DNA from: a virus
DNA: 36,736 nucleotides
Strand: one strand, 5' to 3'
IMG/VR virus record: IMGVR_UViG_3300042373_000174
Span: 1 to 36,736 of that record
The position numbers and the translations under genes are program-made. Positions 21,837-28,860 of this stretch are shown piece by piece; the first letter of the stretch is position 1, and each line of letters opens with the position of its first letter. The notes under the pieces are model-generated. The model saw only the letters and a program-made list of their open reading frames with translations. It was not told the origin of the DNA and searched no databases.

Positions 21837-24222
21837 CGCATCTAAAGTTCAATGGGACGCTGCGCCCGCGATTGATCTTTCTGCTGTTCAATGGGACGCG
21901 GCCCCCGCGCCAGGGTTTTTTACGCGGCTCGGGCGCGGGGCGGCGTCTTTAGCTGACGTTACTGTTGGTGGTGTGCTTCCGGCCATTGCACAACAAGTGG
22001 CCTACCCTCTCGCTCGCGTAGGCCGCACGCCAGAGCAGGCGCAGGCGGCTGCGCGCGGCGTAGTCAGCGCCGTTGAGCAGCCGTTTGGTAAGGCTTTTGG
22101 GGTGTCAAATACCCCGGAATACCAGCAAGAGTCTGGGCGTCAACTGCTAGATTTTATCGGGCAGAACATCCAAAAAGGTGCTAAATGGATTTCTAACGCG
22201 ACGGGCGTGCCTACGCCCGACGTTGAAAACATGATGGGCACGCTGACGGTAGCCGCGCCGTTAGCCAAACCGTTGCCGGGGGCGATTAAACAGGCTGTTG
22301 CGCCCGCTATAGAGCGCGCCGTTGTCGGGGCAAAGATGCCGTTTGAGCCTATGCTTCAAGCGCGCCGCGAGGCGGCATCGCTAAAAGACTACGCTCGCGG
22401 CCCGCAACTTGACGCAGCGGCAGAAGCGCAGCGTTTAGGCATTGCGTTGAACCCGGTGGACATCCAGCCAACAGCAGGGCCAAGGATGCTGTCTGCTGTA
22501 GCAGGCGAAAAAGGCGTAGAAGCAATTACAGCGGCTAACAAAAATAAAATCCGCGATGTTGCTTTGAATGAATTGGACTTACCGCCGACCACCCAACTCA
22601 ACGGCGGCGCTGCCTTTGACGCGGCGCGTGCCAAATTAGCCGCGCCGTATGATGAAGTTCGGCGTTTGCCCGTCATCGTAGCTGATGACGCCGCCCGCGC
22701 GGCCTTAGAGCGTTTGCGTCCAGATGAGTCTTTGATTGGTTCCAAGACTTACGCCAAAAGCATAAACGCGATCATCGACGACGCGTTGGTTAAGGCAGGC
22801 ACCGGGCTGGACGGCACGCAACTGCTCAACAACGTAAGAACTTTACGCCAACGCGCGCGCAAAATTTACAACAACAAAAACGCAGACTTACCTGCGATTG
22901 ATGTTGCGGACACCAATTTAGCCGTAGCCAACGCGCTGGAGTCCATGATTGAGTCCAACATTTCTAACCCGAAACTGTTGGGCCAGTTCCGCGACGCGCG
23001 GCAAAAAATGGCTAGGACATATGCCTACGAAGCCGCGACGGACTTCAATACGGGCATGGTTGATGTTCAAAAATTAGCGCGCGTCACCGGTAAGGATAAC
23101 GCTCTGACCGGCGACATTGCTTCGCTCGGTCGTATTGCGGGTAACTTTCCAGACGCGTTCACCAACAAAGCGGCTTCTCCGTGGACTAAGGCTTTGTCGG
23201 TTGGCCGTACTGGCGCGGCGGGTACGTTGGGTGGTCTTGCTGGCTACACGCTAGGGCAAGACTACATCAGCGCCGCGTTAGGTTCTGTTTTAGGTGCTAC
23301 TGGAGGTAAGTTAGCCCAATCGTATGCGGCTAACCGCATGGCTTCACCTGGCTACCAAGCGGGTTTGAACCTGAGTGATGCGCGCCTGCCAATCAATCAG
23401 TTGGCTACATCTATGCAACCGATCCCGCAGAACCGCGCCGTCGTCCCTTACGAAGCGCCGGTAGAAGTTCTTGACGCGCAGTACAAGCCTAACTTTGTGG
23501 CGCAGCCAAATCAATACCCGCCGCGAGTAACGCCCGTTGCGCCGGAAATGCGTAATGCTTTGCCCGCGCCCAGCGCCGAATCCACGCTGAATATGCTGGC
23601 GCAAGAACGTGGCCGTGCTGCCGGTATGTCCCGCACGCTAGGCCAGCAAGCCGAAGCTCAACAGGCGGCGGCAGAGGCCGCAGCGCGCGCGCCTACAGGC
23701 GCAGGGCAACTGTTTGACCTCGATCCGATCACGGGGCGGCTGGTTAGTGCCAGCGCAGGCATCAAAGGCGCGACGCCAGCTACGTTCTCAGACTTCGGCA
23801 TGGCGCTCAAAACGGCGGCAGAAAAAGTTACTGCGGGCCGTAATTTTGACCTCACCGCCGCTGAAAAAGTAGCGTGGAACAAGACCAAGATTGACTTTGC
23901 TACTGCCGCGCCAGAACTCAAAGGTATGTCTGACGCCCAAATCGCGGGCAAGATCATGGATCGGGAGTGGGCTGCGGGGGCCGCCCAGAAAGCGCGCGAA
24001 AAAGCCCAAGCATTTGACGACATCGCCCAGCGCGCGCAAACGGCGCAAGCTAGACGTAGTGCTGAAAAGTCCCGCGATGAACTGCTGGACGCCCTCGATG
24101 CTATGGAAGAAAATATGCGTGGCCCCCGGCCTACACGGTCGGGCGCACAAGGCCCGAAGACACGCGCTGCCATTAAGAATCAGATGGCTCCCGCACCCAC
24201 CAACAGGCTGATCCTTGAATGA
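21826..24222 (+). CDS. Large internal virion/ejection protein (P22 gp16-like position)
   Basis: 798 residues from ATG 21826, which overlaps the previous gene by 11 bases; an upstream TTG at 21799 is less likely. The N-terminus has two copies of an SxVQWDAAP motif. The body is Ala-rich helix with a hydrophobic Gly-rich stretch (GRTGAAGTLGGLAGYTLGQ-DYISAALGSVLGATGG, about residues 455-495) that could enter a membrane. The C-terminus is coiled coil (RRSAEKSRDELLDALDAMEE). It is the largest of the ejection set. No lytic transglycosylase or peptidase motif is visible, so membrane passage by the amphipathic stretch is inferred. Confidence 0.76.
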   Translation: MAIDASKVQWDAAPAIDLSAVQWDAAPAPGFFTRLGRGAASLADVTVGGVLPAIAQQVAYPLARVGRTPEQAQAAARGVVSAVEQPFGKAFGVSNTPEYQQESGRQLLDFIGQNIQKGAKWISNATGVPTPDVENMMGTLTVAAPLAKPLPGAIKQAVAPAIERAVVGAKMPFEPMLQARREAASLKDYARGPQLDAAAEAQRLGIALNPVDIQPTAGPRMLSAVAGEKGVEAITAANKNKIRDVALNELDLPPTTQLNGGAAFDAARAKLAAPYDEVRRLPVIVADDAARAALERLRPDESLIGSKTYAKSINAIIDDALVKAGTGLDGTQLLNNVRTLRQRARKIYNNKNADLPAIDVADTNLAVANALESMIESNISNPKLLGQFRDARQKMARTYAYEAATDFNTGMVDVQKLARVTGKDNALTGDIASLGRIAGNFPDAFTNKAASPWTKALSVGRTGAAGTLGGLAGYTLGQDYISAALGSVLGATGGKLAQSYAANRMASPGYQAGLNLSDARLPINQLATSMQPIPQNRAVVPYEAPVEVLDAQYKPNFVAQPNQYPPRVTPVAPEMRNALPAPSAESTLNMLAQERGRAAGMSRTLGQQAEAQQAAAEAAARAPTGAGQLFDLDPITGRLVSASAGIKGATPATFSDFGMALKTAAEKVTAGRNFDLTAAEKVAWNKTKIDFATAAPELKGMSDAQIAGKIMDREWAAGAAQKAREKAQAFDDIAQRAQTAQARRSAEKSRDELLDALDAMEENMRGPRPTRSGAQGPKTRAAIKNQMAPAPTNRLILE

Positions 24223-24452
24223 ACTCACAAGACCTGATTAACCTTGCCCTTGGGGTATCAGCAAGCGTGTTGGGTTGGTTCGCCCGCGAAATGTGGGCAG
24301 CGGTCAAGGAACTGAAAGCTGATCTTGCTAAGCTGCGCGAAGAACTTCCGCGAACGTATGTGGTGCGTGATGACTACAAGGACGACATCCGCGAAATCAA
24401 AGAGATGCTGACCAAGTTGTTTGACCGGATTGACGGGAAAGCAGACAAGTGA
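24219..24452 (+). CDS. Small membrane-anchored coiled-coil protein (lysis cassette)
   Basis: 77 residues, ATGA-coupled to the ejection gene. An N-terminal hydrophobic helix (LINLALGVSASVLGWFA) is followed by a coiled coil (LKADLAKLREELPRTYV, DDYKDDIREIKEMLTKLFD). This one-membrane-span plus helix layout is that of an inner-membrane spanin subunit (Rz-like) or a holin regulator; the helix is short for a spanin. Position before the holin supports a lysis role. Confidence 0.65.
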   Translation: MNSQDLINLALGVSASVLGWFAREMWAAVKELKADLAKLREELPRTYVVRDDYKDDIREIKEMLTKLFDRIDGKADK

Positions 24453-24925
24453 ATGAACTGCTCCGACTGCTTGGCAGCATTGCACCCGCTCTTGCAACTG
24501 CTGTTGCTGGCCCCTTGGGGGGCGCTGCTGTATCAGCTATTGCTCGACGTTTGGGAGTAGAAGATACCGTCGAGGCGGTGACGCAGGCCGTCAAGGCAGA
24601 CCCAGACGCCGCGTTGAAGCTGGCGCAGATTGATTTGGAAAAGATCAGGGCCGACTACGCCAACACCGCTGACGCTCGGGCTATGCAGATCGCTGCGCTC
24701 CAGCAGTCGGATGTGTTTAGCAAGCGGTTCACGATGTACTTGACCTCGTTCTGGAGCATTGCTGCGGCGGTGTACATTGGCTTCATTACGTTCAGCGTAA
24801 TCCCAGAGCAGAACGTCCGGTTCGCCGACACCATTCTTGGTTTCATATTGGGGACTGTCGTGGCAACAATGCTTAATTTCTGGTTTGGCTCAAGTATCGG
24901 CAGCAAAGAGAAAGACAAGAAATGA
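24449..24925 (+). CDS. Holin, three-membrane-span type
   Basis: 158 residues from GTG 24449, which overlaps the previous stop (GTGA). The pattern of a hydrophobic Gly/Ala-rich start (APALATAVAGPLGGAAVSAI), a central charged helix (ALKLAQIDLEKIRADYANTA) and two C-terminal spans (about residues 98-118 and 127-146) matches the GTA_holin_3TM family (PF11351). It should accumulate in the cytoplasmic membrane and trigger lysis. It lies four genes from the lipoprotein at the end of the lysis cassette. Confidence 0.85.
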   Translation: MNELLRLLGSIAPALATAVAGPLGGAAVSAIARRLGVEDTVEAVTQAVKADPDAALKLAQIDLEKIRADYANTADARAMQIAALQQSDVFSKRFTMYLTSFWSIAAAVYIGFITFSVIPEQNVRFADTILGFILGTVVATMLNFWFGSSIGSKEKDKK

Positions 24926-25131
24926 AAGTCAGCGATCAGATCACCGTTGTCTGCTGCATTTCGCTGGCGGTGGTGTTGGTATCAACTGCCTTTGTTTGTC
25001 TGTATGCTTTTTTTGATGAGCGAGTAGACAACCAAGCCATCTTCAAAATCATGGAGCCAGCGTTCAATATGATAGTCGGGGCGTTTGTCGGCACGATTGC
25101 TGGAATTAAAATGGGCCGGGATGACAAGTGA
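24922..25131 (+). CDS. Small two-span membrane protein (second holin or antiholin candidate)
   Basis: 69 residues, coupled by ATGA and GTGA joints to holin and endolysin genes. Two hydrophobic segments (residues about 8-30, ITVVCCISLAVVLVSTAFV, and 44-63, EPAFNMIVGAFVGTIAGIKM) are joined by an acidic loop (DERVDNQ), ending MGRDDK. Two-span proteins beside a holin often modulate timing. No family certain. Confidence 0.75.
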   Translation: MKVSDQITVVCCISLAVVLVSTAFVCLYAFFDERVDNQAIFKIMEPAFNMIVGAFVGTIAGIKMGRDDK

Positions 25132-25640
25132 ACACAAACTTTGAGAAAAGTCTGGCCGAGCTGCTCAAGCACGAAGGCGGTTTCGTCAATCATCCGTCCG
25201 ACCCAGGCGGCGCTACCAACCTCGGCGTGACGCAAGCCGTCTGGGAAGATTGGATTGACCGCACAGTTACAGAAGAAAACATGAAGGCACTCACGCCAGC
25301 CAAGGTTGCACCGCTGTACCGCGAGATGTATTGGGATCGCGTCAAGGGCGACAAGCTGCCGTCTGGCGTGGACTATTGCGTGTTTGACGCTGCCGTCAAC
25401 AGCGGTGTGTCTCGCGCAGCCAAGTGGCTACAAACCACCGTCGCAGCCGTTGCCGATGGCGCAATCGGCGAGCAGACGCTGAAGCTAGTGCTGTTGACCA
25501 ACCCCCAAATGCTGATCGACAAGTACAGCGCGATCCGGCTGGAGTTTCTCAAAGGCCGGTCAACATGGCCCACGTTTGGCAAAGGTTGGGAGCGCCGGGT
25601 TGAAGAAGTCCGCGTCACCGCGCTCAAGATGTGCGGCTGA
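25128..25640 (+). CDS. Endolysin, glycoside hydrolase family 108
   Basis: 170 residues from GTG 25128. The motif HEGGFVNHPSDPGGATNLGV is the signature of the GH108 N-acetylmuramidase family; the catalytic acid is Glu16. The second half (AAKWLQTTVAAVADGAIGEQ ... RLEFLKGRSTWPTFGKGWER) is the peptidoglycan-binding domain (PG_binding_3). It cleaves the beta-1,4 bond between N-acetylmuramic acid and N-acetylglucosamine. No signal peptide is evident, so release depends on the holin. The stop overlaps the lipoprotein gene by ten bases. Confidence 0.94.
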   Translation: MNTNFEKSLAELLKHEGGFVNHPSDPGGATNLGVTQAVWEDWIDRTVTEENMKALTPAKVAPLYREMYWDRVKGDKLPSGVDYCVFDAAVNSGVSRAAKWLQTTVAAVADGAIGEQTLKLVLLTNPQMLIDKYSAIRLEFLKGRSTWPTFGKGWERRVEEVRVTALKMCG

Positions 25641-25813
25641 TTCTGCTCCTGCTGGCAGGCTGCGTTAGTCCTCTTGAGGAAGATGGTCTGTGGCGGTGTG
25701 AGGTGCAGGGTCAGTTTCTGGTTTGCGTTCCAGAGCGTTCCATCGATGCCCATTCTGGCACTCAAAACGCCGGTATCGCCATTCGAGACGAACCCGCGAA
25801 TCCAGCACCTTAG
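25631..25813 (+). CDS. Small lipoprotein, candidate outer-membrane spanin
   Basis: 60 residues from GTG 25631, overlapping the endolysin end. A short signal (MRLILLLLAGC) contains a lipobox LAGC with the lipidated Cys at residue 11. The mature part (VSPLEEDGLWRCEVQGQFLV-CVPERS) is small with two more Cys. Lipoproteins after endolysin genes are usually o-spanins (Rz1-like) that fuse the outer membrane, though this one is not Pro-rich. It overlaps a minus-strand zinc-ribbon gene by 149 bases. Confidence 0.68.
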   Translation: MRLILLLLAGCVSPLEEDGLWRCEVQGQFLVCVPERSIDAHSGTQNAGIAIRDEPANPAP

Positions 25814-25844
25814 CGTGCCTGCCGCACTCAGGACATTTGATCAC
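25665..25844 (-). CDS. NrdR-like zinc-ribbon small protein, antisense to lysis lipoprotein
   Basis: 59 residues from GTG 25844 to TAA 25665. CPECGRHAKVLDSRVRLEWR is followed by YRRFECQNGHRWNALE: two Cys in CPxC, then Cys and His, like the N-terminal zinc ribbon of NrdR (CPxC...VxDSR...RRR..C). NrdR represses ribonucleotide reductase genes; a truncated copy in a phage might bind DNA. The ATP-cone is absent. The gene lies wholly or partly antisense to the lipoprotein gene, and both look genuine. Start without clear ribosome site; coupling to the upstream gene is possible. Confidence 0.66.
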   Translation of the reverse strand: MIKCPECGRHAKVLDSRVRLEWRYRRFECQNGHRWNALERKPETDPAPHTATDHLPQED

Positions 25845-25941
25845 GCCAGGCTTTCAGTACGGTTTTCAGGTCAGCCCGCAGCGCGTCAATCTCAGCCTTT
25901 TGCTGCTCCACCAGCAGCCGCAACGCTTCCAATTCGCTCAT
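25828..25941 (-). CDS. 37-residue coiled-coil small protein
   Basis: ATG 25941-25939 to TGA 25830-25828. It encodes a single charged helix with heptad pattern (LEALRLLVEQQKAEIDALRA, ending WRDQMS). It overlaps the end of the DUF3310 gene by 50 bases and the start of the zinc-ribbon gene by 17, so it may mainly couple translation. No clear ribosome site is visible; the heptads make chance less likely. Function unknown. Confidence 0.5.
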   Translation of the reverse strand: MSELEALRLLVEQQKAEIDALRADLKTVLKAWRDQMS

Positions 25942-26143
25942 GTTCTGTCTCGATTAGTTTTGTGAGGTAGTGCTGCGCCTTCAACAAGTCGGTCATGCCG
26001 CCCTTGGATCGCCAGCGTGAAACGTACTTGATGACGTTTCCTTCAAGATACGGAATGTCGTTCTGAACGATGTAGTCCCACGGTTGAATCGTGCGATCTT
26101 TGTAATGCGATCCGTCAATCTGTTCTTCGTTTGCCGTACTCAT
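25892..26143 (-). CDS. DUF3310 family protein
   Basis: 83 residues from ATG 26143, which has AAGGA nine bases upstream; an ATG at 26149 is too near that site. The signature DGSHYKDRTIQPWDYIVQ, then YLEGNVIKYVSRWRSKGGMT and LLKAQHYLTKLIE, is that of DUF3310 (PF11753), common in phage early operons and sometimes called nucleotide-kinase-like, without proof. It is probably involved in nucleotide or DNA metabolism. The C-terminal Gly/Ala tail overlaps the next gene. Confidence 0.9.
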   Translation of the reverse strand: MSTANEEQIDGSHYKDRTIQPWDYIVQNDIPYLEGNVIKYVSRWRSKGGMTDLLKAQHYLTKLIETEHERIGSVAAAGGAAKG

Positions 26144-26315
26144 GGGCATAGTTCCTTATGTAAAGGGTCAGCGCCACAAGGTCGCCTTTAGGAATAGGCG
26201 TGGGCACGGTGTAGCCAATCGCGGCCAACGCCCCCAGCACAATGCTTTCGTGCTTCTCTGGCGGCGCGTCTTCGGTCAGCATCGCCACTAACATACAACG
26301 TCTAAAGATCAGCAT
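26115..26315 (-). CDS. Small unknown protein
   Basis: 66 residues from ATG 26315-26313, overlapping the previous TGA by seven bases; a longer frame extends upstream through the neighbour. Hydrophobic N-terminus (MLIFRRCMLVAMLTEDAPPE), then HESIVLGALAAIGYTV and GDLVALTLYIRNYAHEYGK. It is helical and probably soluble or membrane-associated. Overlaps the DUF3310 start by about 30 bases. The family is not recognised. Confidence 0.55.
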   Translation of the reverse strand: MLIFRRCMLVAMLTEDAPPEKHESIVLGALAAIGYTVPTPIPKGDLVALTLYIRNYAHEYGKRRTD

Positions 26316-26470
26316 ATCAGCAACCACACGATCAGGGTGGCCAGCAAGATCGTAACCCCTACGGCCAACCAGAATGTCCACGACTCAGCAGGGTCTGGGT
26401 CTTCGTCAATGTGGTTTGACGTATACGGGCCAAAAGCTGACTGCATTGTGCGGTGGTATTTATCGCTCAT
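26309..26470 (-). CDS. 53-residue tail-anchored membrane protein
   Basis: ATG 26470-26468 with a strong AGGAGA seven bases upstream. The N-terminal 30 residues are polar and acidic (HIDEDPDPAES), and the C-terminal end is one hydrophobic span (WLAVGVTILLATLIVWLLIC). The charge pattern predicts the N-terminus in the cytoplasm. Function unknown; small tail-anchored proteins of early phage operons are candidates for host-membrane interactions. Confidence 0.7.
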   Translation of the reverse strand: MSDKYHRTMQSAFGPYTSNHIDEDPDPAESWTFWLAVGVTILLATLIVWLLIC

Positions 26471-26487
26471 TGATAATTCTCCTAAAG

Positions 26488-26754
26488 TCACTCAATCCCA
26501 TGCATTTTTTCAGCGTAGCGAATACCTGCCTCAATCCATTCAACTGAAGTGTGGCTAAAGCCATCTGACAAGTCTCGCCAAATTTCTCGGTAAGCCAACT
26601 CAATGTCATCTTCCGTCAGCGGCTTGCGCTCAGGCTGCGCGAGGGCAGCGCGGAGGGCGTCAAACTCTTTGTCTGGGCGGGTAGGAAACGGCCATTGTCG
26701 TGACCGATCCCATGCCTCCAACGCCGTCTGCACTGCTTTGCGTAGGTCACTCAT
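26488..26754 (-). CDS. Small phage protein with ALAQPE motif
   Basis: 88 residues, ATGA-coupled to the previous gene. MSDLRKAVQTALEAWDRSRQ and FDALRAALAQPERKPLTEDD are typical of small phage accessory proteins in Proteobacteria (from memory), often followed by variable C-termini. The second half (ELAYREIWRDLSDGFSHTSV, IEAGIRYAEKM) is helical. No function is known. Confidence 0.72.
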   Translation of the reverse strand: MSDLRKAVQTALEAWDRSRQWPFPTRPDKEFDALRAALAQPERKPLTEDDIELAYREIWRDLSDGFSHTSVEWIEAGIRYAEKMHGIE

Positions 26755-26969
26755 TTTGTCCCCCAGATGATTTCGCTGTTGTAACCCTTTACTTCTTTCT
26801 TAGACGCCCACCGGCCAGCCTTGACCGCTGACTCATGAGGAAAGGCAGGCCATGACCACAGCCTGCCATCCCACCATCGGTAAGAGTTGTTCCAACCTTG
26901 TGTAGTGTCCCGCGCAAACCGCGCCGCATACCAGCCAGAGGTAGGTGGTGTCCCCACGTTCCACTTCAT
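26751..26969 (-). CDS. Trp-rich small phage protein
   Basis: 72 residues, start coupled by ATGA to the upstream gene, with GAGG before the ATG. Trp/Tyr/Gly-rich: GTPPTSGWYAARF, WNNSYRWWDGRLWSWPAF, ending SEIIWGTK. The pattern GxPxxGWY...W.W resembles small DUF551-like beta proteins in phage early regions, but I cannot assign the family. It is probably a compact beta domain. Confidence 0.7.
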   Translation of the reverse strand: MKWNVGTPPTSGWYAARFARDTTQGWNNSYRWWDGRLWSWPAFPHESAVKAGRWASKKEVKGYNSEIIWGTK

Positions 26970-27163
26970 ACCGACCTCGCCGTACCCAACAACTCAATCC
27001 TCTCCCGCGACACGCGCAGGGCGTTGTACCTCTGGTGAAGTCTCTGCAAGAACATCGCCCTGCGGCGGTTCTTGATCTCGTGCTCCAACATCGCCAGCAC
27101 CGTCGGCTCGTCGAACGTGTTTAGGTGTTGGTTCAACACCCTCCAATTTTCTAGTGATTCCAT
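26966..27163 (-). CDS. Small helical protein of unknown function
   Basis: 65 residues from ATG 27163-27161 with AAGGA six bases upstream; the frame could start at a TTG one codon earlier. MESLENWRVLNQHLNTFDEP, then LAMLEHEIKNRRRAMFLQRL and HQRYNALRVSRERIELL, are basic helices typical of phage small DNA- or RNA-associated proteins. The TGA overlaps the next ATG. Most of it overlaps, in another frame, the end of the gene that follows the helicase. Confidence 0.68.
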   Translation of the reverse strand: MESLENWRVLNQHLNTFDEPTVLAMLEHEIKNRRRAMFLQRLHQRYNALRVSRERIELLGTARSV

Positions 27164-27263
27164 CAATTGTCCTTAGTACTTTCTCATAACCACGTTGAGC
27201 GGCGTTCAACTGCCGCTGCCTGATCCTCAGTTCCGCTTTCGCGGCAAACAACTTCGCTTTCAT
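26994..27263 (-). CDS. Helical protein coupled to helicase, overlaps next gene in another frame
   Basis: 89 residues from ATG 27263-27261, which overlaps the helicase TGA and has GGAGG seven bases upstream. The N-terminal 47 residues are helical and basic (KLFAAKAELRIRQRQLNAA, YEKVLRTIDGITRKLE). The remainder (VEPTPKHVRRADGAGDVGA ... VQRPARVAGED) is disordered and Pro/Gly-rich, and lies within the overlapping gene at 26966-27163, so it may be a by-product of that gene's codons. The stop could be displaced by a frameshift. Function unknown. Confidence 0.58.
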   Translation of the reverse strand: MKAKLFAAKAELRIRQRQLNAAQRGYEKVLRTIDGITRKLEGVEPTPKHVRRADGAGDVGARDQEPPQGDVLAETSPEVQRPARVAGED

Positions 27264-28531
27264 TTCAACGCCTCCATTGCAATGTCTGACACCGACCGCT
27301 TGTCTTGCAACGCCCGCGCGATCTTCTCGTCCACGGTGCCCTTGGTAGTCATGCGGTAACACCAGACATCATGGCGCTGACCGCTGCGGTGCAGTCGCCC
27401 CACCGTCTGCTCGTACAACTCCAACGACCACGGCAGCGAGAAGAACACGATCTTGCTGCCGCCGTGCTGAAGGTTCAACCCGTGCCCCGCTGACTTGGGG
27501 TGGATCAGCAGCAGTTCTATCTTCCCGTCATTCCAATCATCGATAGACCCGTCGATGGTTCTGGCCCTCGGGTAGCGGCGCTGAAGTTCTTCCAACTCCG
27601 CTTGGAAATTGTAAACAACTATTGTATTGGCGCGTTGATTTTCTTGCAATAAATTGTCGAGCGCGTCGAACTTGTGTGGCGAAGTGTGTACCGTCGTTTT
27701 GCTTTCGGTGTACACAAACCCTGACGCCAGTTGTTGTAACTTGGCCGTGACCACAGCGGCGTTGGCAGCGATGGCGCGGTCGTCACCGTAGCGCAGCACC
27801 ATCTCCTTCTTCATCTCTTTGTAATCCAGCATATCCATCTCGCAGTCAACGTCCACGGTGTGCAGCGGCGGCAACTTGTCGGCGTACTCGCCAGGCTCCA
27901 ATACGAACGTGGCGCGTTTGATGCGCTCCATGACCAACTTGAGCGACCCGACGCGCGGCTCCCATTGGCCGAATTCCTTGTTGATCAGGACAAAGTACTG
28001 CTGCTGGAACGCACCCTTGCTGCGGCCCAGCAGGGATTGATCGATGATCTTGCATTGGCCGAATACGTCTTCCAGACCGTTCGAGGTGAACGATCCGGTC
28101 AAGCCCCACCTGATCTGGATCGGGTCGATGACTTTCAGCAGCGCCTTGAACCGCGCGCCGGAGGGGTTCTTCAGCCGCGTGAGTTCGTCAAACACGATCC
28201 CGTCAAACGGGCGCATATTGTTCGACAGCCATTGCAAGTTGTCGTAGTTGGTGACCGTGATGTCAGCGTCTTCCATCAGCGCCTTCAGCCGCTGCGCTGG
28301 CGTGCCGACGCACACAGCCACCGACAGGTTCGGTGCCCACTTCTTTGTTTCGGTCGGCCAGACCGACACGGCCACCCGTTTCGGGGCGACGACCAAGAAC
28401 TTGCGGGCCATGTCGCGCATCGCGGCCAGCGTGATGGCGGTCTTGCCCGCGCCCACGGGCGCGAGGATCATGGCGCGGTCGCGCCCGTACAGGAAGTCAG
28501 CCGCAAGGTTTTGGTAGGGCCGTAAACTCAT
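27260..28531 (-). CDS. SNF2/DEAD-box type helicase
   Basis: 423 residues from ATG 28531-28529, with AAGGAG seven bases upstream; a longer TTG form is unlikely. Motifs: Walker A PVGAGKT (25-31), VTNYDNLQW, motif II VFDELTRLK (DELT 115-118), motif III LTGSFTSN, motif V SAGHGLNLQHG, motif VI QTVGRLHRSGQ. This is a superfamily 2, SNF2-like ATPase. It probably remodels or unwinds DNA during phage replication or recombination. It lies next to a VRR-NUC nuclease, as in many phages. Confidence 0.93.
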   Translation of the reverse strand: MSLRPYQNLAADFLYGRDRAMILAPVGAGKTAITLAAMRDMARKFLVVAPKRVAVSVWPTETKKWAPNLSVAVCVGTPAQRLKALMEDADITVTNYDNLQWLSNNMRPFDGIVFDELTRLKNPSGARFKALLKVIDPIQIRWGLTGSFTSNGLEDVFGQCKIIDQSLLGRSKGAFQQQYFVLINKEFGQWEPRVGSLKLVMERIKRATFVLEPGEYADKLPPLHTVDVDCEMDMLDYKEMKKEMVLRYGDDRAIAANAAVVTAKLQQLASGFVYTESKTTVHTSPHKFDALDNLLQENQRANTIVVYNFQAELEELQRRYPRARTIDGSIDDWNDGKIELLLIHPKSAGHGLNLQHGGSKIVFFSLPWSLELYEQTVGRLHRSGQRHDVWCYRMTTKGTVDEKIARALQDKRSVSDIAMEALK

Positions 28532-28781
28532 CAACTTGCTCCTTGTTCCAGACAACAATGTATCGCTGGTTGAGGCGCATCATATCTTCGGCAAAAACTT
28601 TTTGCAAGGCAGACAGCCGACCGCCTGTTGTTTTGATCTCGACGAACCATGTCTCGCCGTTGGGAAGACACACAATTCTGTCGGCTACACCGGCCCTGCC
28701 GGGGCTAACGAACTTGTACGCCTTGCCTCCACACGCCTCAACACGTTTCACTAGGTATCGCTCTATGTCACGTTCAAGCAT
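28497..28781 (-). CDS. VRR-NUC domain nuclease
   Basis: 94 residues from ATG 28781 (a longer GTG form at 28838 has no support). The pattern MLERDIERYLVKRVEACGGK, KFVSPGRAGVADRIV (Asp34), FVEIKTTGGRLSALQ (Glu48, Lys50, Gln60) is the VRR-NUC PD-(D/E)XK fold (PF08774). Such small nucleases cleave branched DNA and commonly pair with SNF2 helicases in phages. It overlaps the helicase start by 35 bases. Confidence 0.93.
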   Translation of the reverse strand: MLERDIERYLVKRVEACGGKAYKFVSPGRAGVADRIVCLPNGETWFVEIKTTGGRLSALQKVFAEDMMRLNQRYIVVWNKEQVDEFTALPKPCG

Positions 28782-28791
28782 AAAAAAGTTG

Positions 28792-28841
28792 TTGACTTGG
28801 GATGCGGCGATGCTAACATAGCGTGGCGGGTCAGTCACCCG
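28792..28841 (+). promoter_or_regulatory. Candidate rightward promoter and operator at divergence
   Basis: TTGACT (28792-28797), a 16-base spacer and TGCTAACAT, an extended -10 (TAACAT 28814-28819), lie upstream of the rightward replication operon. Just downstream, at the expected start point, is the palindrome CGGGT-CAGTC-ACCCG (28827-28841), a likely operator. The divergent leftward genes start at 28781, so both directions could be co-regulated. Confidence 0.5.
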
Positions 28842-28860
28842 TAACCACTAAAGGCAAACA

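Noticed and set aside
24219-25813. Nested Rz/Rz1 spanin pair
   Set aside because: The lipoprotein is not embedded in a membrane-anchored coiled-coil gene; only separate candidates exist.
27860-28525. 221-residue plus-strand frame opposite helicase
   Set aside because: Antisense to well-conserved helicase motifs; Arg/Ala/Val/Gln-rich with no start signal.
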